A stretch of 64,000 nucleotides of DNA from Lophius americanus (lineage: Eukaryota; Chordata; Actinopteri; Lophiiformes; Lophiidae). Both the position numbers and the translations under genes were made by a program. Numbering within the stretch: position 1 is the first letter of the stretch; every line of letters starts with the position of its first letter. Below the pieces are notes generated by a model, which made no database searches, was not told where the DNA came from, and worked only from the letters and a program-made list of their open reading frames with translations. The stretch covers positions 271,501-335,500 of the forward strand of contig JBBDHG010000165.1 of the NCBI GenBank assembly GCA_037951165.1. The letters are read 5' to 3'. Below, in pieces: positions 13,713 through 25,887 of the stretch.

Positions 13713-16700
13713 GACGGATGATAAGCATCAGTGGGTGAAGCAGTGAGGACACGCCGTGACAACAGAGAGAGGTTGGAGGGGGAAGAGAAAAGGAAGAATT
13801 GTAAGACGAGGGACAAGATGAGACACGGTGACAGACGCGTGAAAAGATAAGAACTGACAGGAAGTACTCTGGAAATATTGCTTTCTGTCCTGCAGGCTCA
13901 CGCTCACATGCAGGACGCGTCAAAACCCGCCGGACGCAGTAGGCTCTGACTCTTGTGGGGATATTTGTTGGGGGGGGGACAAGATTCTGAGGTCGTTGGA
14001 CAGGAGAGTGTTAGCGGTTGTTGTGAAATGCTCTTTTTGCGTTCTTAAACCTGCGGCGATGTTGGTTTTACTCTGTCAAATCGTCTGACAGTGTTTTTGT
14101 TTAACATCCACATTGGATCTTGAACAGCCTGGACCCAACTTCTGGTGTCGCTGCAGCGGCGATGACAGCGTTTGGATAAAAAGGTATCGATCCGGGAAGG
14201 TCCAGTCTGTGAAGTAAGTCTTGTAAGTCTGTGTGGGGGCAGGTAACCCATATCAAGAATTAGTTTTTTACTTATGTAAATTTGCAGTGCCGGCAGCAGG
14301 CCAAGCATATTCAACACGTCCCTCTTCCCAGCAACAATCTCCAGCTCATCCTGGGGAGTTACTGATGGATTGCCTAGCTAGGTCAAGAGTTTTAGGTCCA
14401 CACTGGGGTCTCTAGCCCAGTGGACCAGACTGTAAATCCTCCAAAGGGAGGCACTCTGGAGGCGTCCCAATCTAATACCCAGTTTACCAAACTGTCTCCT
14501 GCCAACCCTAACTTCCATTTTTCCTTTGCTCATGAAGAAACTCATTCACTTGAGACATCGACCCTCCAACCCGGTGGGACCATCAACTGTTTGCAGAAGA
14601 TCTTGGACTTATGATGTCAACAGACACATGTCATCAGCAAAGACTATAAACCTGATTCTAAGCTCCTCAAACTGGATACTCCCCTAAAAGAAATGGGTCG
14701 GATGGCTCGTATCAGTGACCCTGGTACTCAGTACTCCGGTTATAGTCCCTACAGAGCTCCTTCAATGGTGGTCCGTTCAGCAAAGAAACAGAACCTATTC
14801 TTCCGATGGCGCTAGTCTGAGCTGGAGGCTCCGCGGTCTGAATTTAAACGTCAGTCCTGCGTCTGTAGCACCCAGAAGACCTGCTGACAAGTTGATGCGC
14901 GGTTATTGTAGAAATGAGATACGCCTGATCTCCTGCAGTAGACGCGGTCAAACTCAACCAAATCCGACATTTCCTGGTTGCAGAGGCGGCGTTTGGATTA
15001 TATCACGATGGCAGCTGGAACCAGTCTAGATTTATTTATTTTTCAGTGTGGGTGCTACATGTTTGTGTTTGCGGTGGGTAACAGCTGCGAGCTTCGGGTC
15101 GGCTGACGGTAGGAATGGCAGGAATCCATCCTGAGAATTCCTGAGGGCTAACCACTTTCACCTCAGGAGACCATTCCAGCACCACACAGCGGGTCTCCGT
15201 CGCCTCCGTCAAAAGTCTTGTAAAGTTTGTTTTTAGGCCGGCTTGAGGCGACATTTAAAACACCCTAAGATGGAACATCTCTGTCCATAGAGTTGATTCA
15301 AACCTTTTCTGTGTGATCATCACATGTCGTTGCGTCCTGTTGTCTCCATTGGCTGGGATTCTGGGTCTTGTTGTGTTTGAGGGGGAGGGGTCTGTTAAGT
15401 GGAGCTTTGAGAGCCTGTAAGGGTCCGGTGTAGAACAGACCATAGAGGACCCCATCTGTCTGAGAGACACCAGAACTTAACATGAAGAAATACTTCGGCA
15501 GAGTTTCCCTGAATGTTCTTATGTGGCGCTTCTAATGTTTGGACACATGTTTCCCTTTGATCTTTACACATTTATGCATCATGGATTCATTAACTTCCTC
15601 AAATGTCATGATTATGATAAGTTGTGTAAATTCATAAGTTCTGAAAAAAATATTCAGATGTCAAAATGAAACTTTCCAGGCTTCTGAACAGCTTTTTCCC
15701 CCTGACTGTCATACTTCTCAGCTCCCAGCATGCATCTCTGTCCACCGCCCTCCAGCCCTTGTATTAAACTCTTAAACAGAAGTATAGAGAATGCTGATGG
15801 AAGACAAAAAAAAGAAGCACACAGAAAAAATGCCTCTTGGAAGTTTGTAGTTTATGAATGTTCTTCATTATTGACCAATTTCTGCTTTTAATCTTTTAAT
15901 TTGATTGAATCCATTTCTCTCCATTTTTATTTGTGATTTATTGGACCTGAACCGTTTCTCTTGTCCTGTAAGGCGTTTCAGGAGAACCTGACCCTGGAAT
16001 CTGAATTTATAATAACATTTATAACATAAAAACTTGATTGAACTGCCGGGTTTCTCTCCAAAGGGTTAAAGTCAAAACTACACCTACCTATATTGGACTT
16101 TGAATAAAATTAACCTAGCATGCTAACTACCTAGCTCCAGATACCTACCAGATAGCCGTCTATAGTTCCCAAGTTGCCAAAGCTCTCTTAGAATTTAAGA
16201 CTTGGCCAACTTCCGGTTCTTGTACATCAGCAAAAAACGAGATATTCTTACGCTAAGTCACCGGACTCAACCCGATGTTCTGTCTCTGAGAATAAGTCCC
16301 GTGTCCTGTTACCGCGGTGACCTGGTCCACCATCCAAAGTTAATATTCAGGCATAATCCAGTCGGTCATGCCACCTCCAGCTCCACTGCTTACTGAACTA
16401 ATGGTCGCTATAACAACAGCCAAAGACGACAACAGCAAACAAGAGCGAAGCAGCAGTTGGTGCCCCCTCTGGTGGGATGGTGCCCCATAAATATGTGATT
16501 TTAAGCTCTAGGAATAAAGAAAAATCAACAAATATTGTCCTCTGTGGGAGTTAACTTGTGCCAACAGGAAGTGTTCCGTCTTCACCTCTGCGCTCCAGAC
16601 TCTGCTGGATGTCCTCTTTCTGCAGTGACCCCAGAATAACCTGAAAGCAAAGGTTTCATGCTTTTCCCATCAGTGCTCACATGGTACCAACAGACAAGTG

Positions 16701-19700
16701 GGGCAGAATTCCTCACCTGAGGCTTCACCCGTTTGTACCGGGGTATGAATACTGGAGAGTTCACTGACTCTCCCTTTAACCCCACTCTTCCTCATCCTTG
16801 TGAAAGATGAAGAAAGAAAGATCTTGATTGCAGTGTAATTATATAAAATTACAAATTGATGTTTTTGAGATTTTCTCTGAAGTGGTTCCTCAATAAAGGC
16901 ATCAATCCTCCTCCATACCTCATGGAAACATCCCCGTATCCTTTGGACATTCACAGAAACGTTAATATCCCATTCTCCCCTCTTCTCCCCTCAACTCCCT
17001 TTCTTTCCTTCATCTTTTTCCTGCTCTTCATCTCAACGTTTCATCCCTTCATTCTCCCGCTCCGCCCTCTCAGTGTGTGGTAAACCTCATCAGTGAGCTC
17101 CAGGAGCAGATGTGCAAGTTTCAGGAGGAGATCAGCTCTCGCATCCAGGAGAAGCGGGCCCTGGAGGAGAAGGAGGCCCAGCAGGAGGAGCTCAGAAGTA
17201 TCCCGGACCCGGGGGAGTCGGGCGGCTCCGACCTGAGCCTGTCTGGTTCTGATGCCCAGATGCTCTATGGAGGACGGACTCTGCACGTAGGGAGACTTGA
17301 TGGATGAACCCGTCTCCCCTTCTTTCCCATCACTTCCTCCCATCTTCTCCTCTCCCTTTCTAACCCCTCCACCCCCCACCCGGTATTTGGAACCCTCCAC
17401 AGAATCAAACTAACATTCTCTCTGTTGGAGTGACTGTGTTCTGCAGGGCGACGGGTTCAGGCTCTGCTCTGGTTCTTGCATATATGGAGACTTTTTCAAA
17501 TACTTCCAACGTTTGAGGGGTTATTAGCGGACGTTGAAGCCGATTCTGCATCGATGTGGTGAAACGCAGGAATCCTAGAGTAGATTTAAGTAGTGGGCCC
17601 AAATGTGACGGTACCTGCCGGATCATGCACCAGGCATATCAACAAATATCCACTTTCACCTAAAAGAACCTTTTGCTGGTTCGGTGCCGTTGCTAGTGCC
17701 AGTTCAAGTTGGTGTTCAGGTCAGTTGGTTCAACTCACGCATCTCCAAGAACCTGTTTGCTGTTCCGTTGGCGAGGAGCCAAGTCGGAGCCATGCCATTA
17801 CGTCACCGTGTAACGTCGGTACGTCACCGTCTGTTTACCCAGCAACGCTGGCGCCGTACTCAAGCTCAACAACGAAGATGGAGGAACTCATGGCCTCCTT
17901 GCAGGTGCTGCTCCGGGCTATGTTAGCCTACATGGAGATCCAGAGCCAGAAAAAAAAACACTTTTGTTACAAAACATTATTACTATTTTAAAAATGGCGG
18001 TTACGTGTTTGCACCGGTTTTATTGTCTACAATAACTCCTCCCCCAGCCCCTGAAGTAATCGGTTCTTAGCTCGAGACCAGCAAAGACCGCCCTTTTCCA
18101 TCGAAACTGGTTCAAGGGCTAGTTCGGAGTCAGAAACGGACTTAGCACCAGTTCTTTGCTTTTTGCACCAACACTTTGCTGGTCTAGAGCCAAGAACCGA
18201 TGACGTTATACGGTGATGTTATGGCGTGGCTCTGACTTGGCTCCTTGGCAATGGAATAGCAAACAGGTTCTTAGGAGGTGCTTAGTTGAACCAACTAAGC
18301 ACTGGCACCAGCACCAAACTAGCACCAGGCTCTTTTTAGTGGAAAAGGGGCAGAGTCACAGCTTGTCTGGCACCGGTTCTGAGAGCCAGGACCTGGTGCT
18401 TGGGCTGTCGAAAAGCATAGAACTGGTGGTAAATCAGGCTCTGGCTCCTACCTAGTCCTGGAACCAGCTCGGTGGGAAAGGGTCATCAGCACAAATAAGT
18501 CATGTCACTGATAACTCCTCGAGTCTTTGAAGCATTTGGAATTTCAACCCAATCAGGAGCTCCAGATGTTGGAGCAGGTGTTTGGTTCTCAGTGATTTCA
18601 TGTGGTTGTTTGCTTGCATGACTTCCTGGTTCCTGCCTCCTCTACTAACCACGCTGAGATTGGTTCGCTGACCAGGTGGATGGGTCATGTGACTGTTCCT
18701 GTGATAATATGTAACGTTCTCCAAGGTTTCCACGTGCGTCCGGAGTTTGTTCAGCCCGGTGGTCTTTCTGGGTCCTCAGGTTCATCTCCTTCCTGGTAGC
18801 TGATAACTGCACGCCGTGGTCTTCTCTTTCAGGGTGGACCTTGTTTTCTTTATTAACCTCTGTGCCGTCGGGTCCTGGAGAACTTTATAACCGCACTGAA
18901 TGTAAACCTGACGTCTGAAGACGCTTCTGTTTATACATTTATACGTCGGCATGTTTACGGTTCTGGTCCTGTTGTTAGCGCTAACATTTAGCCGCCATGT
19001 TGGGTCATTTTCAGGACCTCAGAGGCGAATAATTCACCCGCATGACCTCACAGCTGGTCCTGTACTTTAACCGAGACGTAGGACGTAAGAGAAGGTGATT
19101 TGTTTGTTTGTTTGTTTGTTTGTTAACAGGATTTGCTACAGGAGGTGGAGCAGCTGAAGAATAAAGTGGAGGCGCTGGAGGGAGAGAAGGGCCAGTATGA
19201 GAGGAAACTCCGGGGCACGAAGGTACGAAGCTCAGAGATTATGACTCTGTATCTATAAATACATAAATGTCTGTGTTTGTTGTTTGTTTGTTGTTAAAGG
19301 TAGAGAGTAAACACAGTATTGAAAGAAGGATTTCTATTATTGTGTGTATTTTATTCTCCTGACTGACCTCTAACATCTCATTTAAACATTTAAACATACA
19401 TATATATTAATAATCTTTGTTTTATATGAACTCACATAACTAAAAGTTATTAAACCTAATAAACAGAAACTAAACTCTTTAGATGAGTTTCTGATCTCCT
19501 CCTCTCACACGATGTTTGTTACTGGATCATTTGAAGGTCGTCAGACGGCCGTTACTTTCTCCCTGCTTAATCTGCTTCCTCCCTCCTCTCCCTCCTTCAC
19601 CCGTCATCTGTATCCTGACCTCCTCATCCTCCTCATCCTCCTCATCCTCCTCCTCCTCATCCTCCTCTCTGTTAACACTGCTGTGCTGCTCGACCCTCTT

Positions 19701-22700
19701 CACGTTTTCCCACCGCACCACTCTCCTTTCCCCTTGTCTCCTCTCTCCTCCTCCGCTTTCCCCTTGTCTCCTGTCTCCTCGTCTCCTTTCCCCTTGTCTC
19801 CTCTCTCCTCGTCTCCTTTCCCCTCGTCTCCTCTGTCCTCGTCTCCTCTCCCCTCATCTCCTTTCCCCTCGTCTCCTTGCCTCTTGTCTCCTCTCTCCTC
19901 GTCTCCTTTCCCCTCGTCTCTTCTCTCCTCTCTCCTCGTCTCTTCTCTCCTTTCCCCTCATCTCCTCTCTCCTCGTCTCTTCTCTCCTCTCTCCTGGTTT
20001 CCCCGTCTCCTCTCTCCTCGTCTCTCCTCGATTCCTCTCTCCTCATCTCCTCTCTCCTGGTTTCCTGGTTTCCTCGTCTCCTCTCTCCTCGTCTCCTCGT
20101 CTCCTCTCTCCTCGTCTCCTCTCTCCTCGTGCCTCCCCAGCTCTCCATCTCTTACTCTCTTCACGTCTGCTATCAGTCTCTCGTGACCCAGCTGTCCGGC
20201 CTCAAGCTGACGGTGGAGAACACGCAGCTGGAGAAGCAGCAGTGGGAGGAGCGCTGGCGCGGCGCACAGGTGCCTCCTCTTCCTCCTCCTCCCCCTCCTC
20301 CTCCTCTGCCTCTTGTTGCTTGCTGTTTATCCGTGTCTCTTTATTCTATAAACTAATATTTTCTCTCGGCCTCCATCACCGACCGTTTCCCTTTTGCACG
20401 TGTTTCTATTATTCTTATGTCGTGTTTTAGTGCAAATCTATCATAAAAATGACAAGTTCAAATGTTACTGCTAAACAATAAGACTGCCTTTATGAATGTT
20501 TGTAATTAGCTTATAAATTAGGTTGTAAACGGGTCGTAAGGCCTGAGTTAACGTTTATAAACGGCTTATTACACAAATCTCTATTTATCAGTGTGGGTCA
20601 CTATTTTGCAAACGTCAAGTTACCAGTACAGGTAAGTGGGCTCACTATTTGGCAAGCCTCAAGTCAATTTTAAAAGCCTTTTATATCTAATAAGTTACAG
20701 TAGCTTTTTCATAAATGTTTCTAACTTGATTAGTAAAGTGCGTACGAGTGATTTATAAATCCTTCACTTACTGTAAAGTGTTACCGATCAAAGAGACAGA
20801 TAAATAATAGTTTATATCCTTGAGGTGTCCGTCCTTCTGTGTCCGACTGCCGCTCCCTCTCTTCGCATGCTTAATACAATCGGCATGATGGCGTTTGCAT
20901 CGGTTGCGATTGTGTAAGTGTGTGTTTGTCCCTTTGAAATCAGAACCCACACAGGAGGCAGCGAGCTGCAACCACCGACGGTCCAGTTCAAAGTGTAACA
21001 GGCACCGTTTCTGCGGTAACATACCATGAAAGCCGCCTTGATTATTGACGCACAGGAAGCATTTCAAACCGGCGGCGCTTGCATCAGGACGCCTCTTTGA
21101 ATTTCCCTGCTTTGTTTTGCATCTGTTGTCGGCGCTTCTTCCGCTGGTCGGTTTTTATCGGGCAGCAGCTGCAGGAGGTCTTAAGTTTTTTACATTTATA
21201 GCGTAGCACCGTTGCGAGCGCGGCTCTGCGTCACACCTGTTCTCCGGCGTCTGGCGTCCATCAGCGTGGTTCTTCAGGACCTTTGCTCCTTTTATGACTT
21301 AATCCTGTTTAAGCTGTCAGAAAGAATCCCTTTGCTCACCGTTTCATTAGATCTAAGTAAAATCACAAAGTTAGAAACTATAAAAGTCCCTCAGGAGAGT
21401 CAATAATAATAATAATAATTATATACATTGAATTTATAACGCATTTTACATTTGGATCAAATCTCAAAGTGCTACAAGTTAAAAGCAGATAAAAGCATCA
21501 ATAAGTCTTAGTCGTCTGTGGAGCCCTCAGATGGTCAGCGAGGGCATTTTTATACGCCCAACGGTCCTCATTTAAAGGAAGAATACTTCTGTGCTTATTT
21601 TATTTCATTTATTAAAATCTTAAACACTCTAGAATTACCATTAAATGACAATGTTTGGTCCAGCATGTTTTTAAGAATGATAAATAGTAAAAACAGTCCA
21701 TTTAGATTAGATCGGCTCATTCTTACTACTCTCATTAGCATGTCGTTAGAAAACCTTTTGACCTTTATTAGACTTTTATGGTTGAATCAAGTTCCTTAAT
21801 TCCATTAGTTAAGTCTTTGCACACTTAAATATGCCTAAAAGAATCACCCACTTAAATAATAATAATAATAATAATACATTTAATTTAAGAGGTAAACCTC
21901 CGACTGACTGATGGGGATATTATGGAATAGCAATCGCCTTTGTGTCGGCGCGTTAACTCAAAAAGAAAATGTATTTTATTGATCGTCTAAAAATTTAATC
22001 CACATAGAGTCTAGTGTGAGGAAGAACTGGAGTGGTTTTGGGAAAGGTTGGATGTTTGTTTTTAGCACTAAGGGGAGCTTTATCTCCAAAAATGTTTTCT
22101 GACAGTAATTTCTCTGGTATAAATTGCTTGTACAACGCAGGGGATTGGGGACTTTTCGGGGATATAACCTTGCTGACCTTGCACAAAGGACCGGTACTCT
22201 CCCAGAACTTAAATAAGAGAGAGGGAGAGACGATTCCCCTGATGACCCAAACCCACCCGACACCAGAATCAAAGTAGATACCAAAACCCAGCAGACGGGT
22301 TTAAATTGCTCAGTGATGAGGAAGAACAGGGCTCTTCGTCTGAGACGAAACCCCGGAGCTCTGGGTTCCGGGGTTCCGGTCAGTCATGTGAGGTGATGTG
22401 AGTCATCGATGCTCAGCAGGACCGACGCCTCTGGACTCACATCTTAAAAACTCTAAAGTTCTGTATCTGAGTTGTTCTGAGGAGAGAACCAAAAACATTT
22501 CTGCACTTACCAGAGATAAACCTAACACGACTAGCCCCCAATCCCCTGCGTTGTACCATCAATCCCCCTGACTGAACTCATGAACTTAAAACAGTTCATA
22601 GTGACTCAACCTGACTGTTTCTATGATGTCATCAGTCTGTTCTAGGATCAGATCCCACAGTGACTCAACCTAACTGTTTCTATGATGTCATCAGTCTGTT

Positions 22701-25669
22701 CTAGGATCAGATCCCATACTGACTCAACCTAACTGTTTCTATGATGCCATCAGTCTGTTCTAGGATCAGATCCCACAGTGACTCTACCTAACTGTTTCTA
22801 TGATGTCATCAGTCTGTTCTAGGATCAGATCCCACAGTGACTCAATCTAACTGTTTCTATGATGTCATCAGTCTGTTCTAGGATCAGATCCCAGAGTGAT
22901 TCAATGATGAAGATAAATACAGTGAACTAGTTCTTCCAGTTCAGGAATAAAACCAGACAGATTTCCTGGAGTCGATTCCTAGGAGATAAATTCAGACACA
23001 ACTGGACTGATGGTCGGGAAGTTACGGACCAGAACCTGTGCTTTAAACAAATAGCTCCCCCTAGTGGGTGAAATATGAACTATTCTAGAGACATCATATA
23101 AATACAAGTTAGAGCTCCTGTTGTAGGTTCATGAGTCAATTAGGAAATAATCGGAAATATTGTTGGGAAGTAACGTTCGTAAAGGAGGAGTTCTTCTTTG
23201 TCAGTTTTCGTCCTCCGATGGTTCGAAGTTGGACCGAAGCTAGTTTTAAGATCTATCAACAAGAATTATTGTTGTTTGTCTTTGAAAGATCTAGAGTCAA
23301 AAACTCGTTTCTACACTAAACACTTTTAACGTGAAAACATGAGAAAGGAAGGTTTGTGTTTCCCACGAGAACTCTACTTCATTTCCGGTTGTCGTTTATT
23401 ATTCGGACCCGTCTCTCCGGATGACTCGTGTTTTTACCGAGAGTCCGCTGCAGGCCCGGTTGCCCTGACCTCCCTGCAGCTCCTGGATGTCCACTGACCT
23501 GGAAGAACTGACACGGCTCACAGACGTCACGACTCTGCCTTCCTCCGCAGGCAGAAATCTCCGAGCTGCAGCAGAACCTGGCCTCCAAAGACGCCGAGAT
23601 CGAATGCCTGCAGACGCAGCTTCTGACCAGGGGGGGCTCGGCCAATGACGGCGCGGAGCGAGGTAAACGCAGCCGCCGGTCCGAACCGCCGGTGTGACAT
23701 GAGGACGTGTCTGTCAACTGTGATGACTGTAACCTCTAACCAAAGTGTCCCTCTCTCCTCTGCTCTGCTCTGCTGCTGCCTGACTCTCTGCTGCCCTCTG
23801 CTGTAGAGGAGGTGTATGTCAAGCAGCTGATTAACAAATGTAAGGCATGCTGGGCTTTCACGCCGGTCTAATTCTCAACGGCGCTCGTCCGATCGGCACG
23901 AGATGAGTGTGATGAGTGTGATGTGACACATGACAGCCGTCGTCACCTTATGTGTTTGTGTCAGCAGATTTTTAGAAAACAGCTGATCTCACATCTGTGT
24001 TCAGAAACTCCACTTCCCCTCGAAACCAAAGTCACATCTGGATTTTACAACGCTTAGAAACTATATCCTTATATATATATATATATATATATTTATTTAT
24101 TTATTTTATTATTTTTTTTAAAGTTTTTATTTAAAGGCAAACTTTCAGAGAAAGAGTTTCAGATAACTTTCATGTGTAAGTTGGCGTAATCGCCCTTTAA
24201 GGCCCTTTAAGGCCCTTTAAGGCCCTTTAAGTCTCTATTTGAAAGGATGTGGAATAATTACTGGACCAGGTTTTTCTGTTGGCATGGTTTTCACTCCGCC
24301 TCGACACGGACCACCTCTTCCTCCAGGTGACGATGTCTGAGCGGCTGTCACAGGATTTGTTTTGCGTGTTTACTCATGTTTTCACGCCTGTCACGTCCCA
24401 AACGTCTCACCTGGCGACTTAAATTTACCAGACGGTCCCAAACAACGTTTAAGGGTCTGCTTCTCCTTGTTAGACCAGGAATACCAGAGGCTGAAGGTGG
24501 GGATGGAGTCTCTGTTGGCCTCCAATGACGAGAAGGTAAACTTGTTGTTATTCACACTACAGCTGTCGATGAAAGTTTCCCATGATGCCCTCTGAGCCCC
24601 AACGCTTTACCTGACTGAACCGAGACGGAATATTTGTTTGTTTCAGGACCGACGCATCGAGGAGCTGACCATCATGCTGGGTCAGTACAGAAGGATGAGG
24701 GACGTCATGGCCCTCACACTGGGTGAGCGTCGCCCATCCTGTTCCCACACATGACTGGGAAGAAGAATAGGGACCTAATTTCTGTCAGACTTCAATCAGA
24801 GATCAGTCGTGGAGTTCCTCAGGGCTCTAAACCCGGACCTCTTCTGTTTCATATCTACCTGCTTAATTCGAGGACAAAACAAGACGCCTTAATATCCACA
24901 CCAAGAAAAAAAGTCTTATTATAATTTATATAATTAGCATTATTATTAGTAATATTTCTTATTAAGAAATAAATTATGAAAATTAAAAAAAAAATTTTAT
25001 GACAGAAAATTGCCACATTTTATTACTTTGAGGCATTTAATTAAGTTAATGTCCTGGGCATTCTAAATTTAACATGAAACAAACATAATGGTTTGTTCTA
25101 GCGTGTTCTCAAATGGAAAAAAAAAAATCATACGTGAAAAAATTTGTTAGAAATTATGTATCTCGTGGAAAATGGTCCGTTTTACTTTGATTAGCGCCAC
25201 CTGCTGTTAAAACGTGTTTTTAGAAAAACTCCTTACTCTTTAGCTTAAACAGACCACTGGGTCGCAGTATGACCAGGTTCTGTCACAACAGCTGAGCGGC
25301 ACATTAAAGGGTCAAAGGTCAGCTTGAATCCCTGGCGCTAACTCTGTAGTGATGTTTGTGTGTTTCCCCACAGGGAGCAGTGAGGAGGAGCTGAGTGGGA
25401 GTTTAAGGCTCAGAGCCATCACACACAAAGCCCACTCTGAGGTCCTGAGGTCAGAGGTAAGGTCACAAAACAGCCATGAAGTTTTTCTGAACCGTTATTA
25501 AACCGTCAGCAAACTTTCTCTCAGGGAAAATAAAATCTGCTGAAGAAAGTCGACGCTGATATTTTCCCCGTGTTTCATTTCTGCTCAGATTTCATCAAGA
25601 GGATCGTCTCCCCTCATGTTGTCCTCCTCGCCCTACCAGAGAGAGTTGGACTCTAGGTAGAAGCACTGG

Positions 25670-25722
<53 letters not shown>

Positions 25723-25829
25723 CAGCTCACCCATCGGGTGTCATCTGTTGCAGCATCCTGAACTCCATGGACACGTCGCTGCTGTCTGCTGAAGATCCAA
25801 ACATCTTCAATGGATCGTGGTGAGCAGCT

Positions 25830-25887
<58 letters not shown>

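Noticed and set aside
19512..20430. ORFs of 224 and 304 codons (Ser/Leu/Pro) and antisense Arg/Glu ORFs
   Set aside because: A composition artefact of a CTCCT satellite. The only real coding part is the exon 20177-20269.
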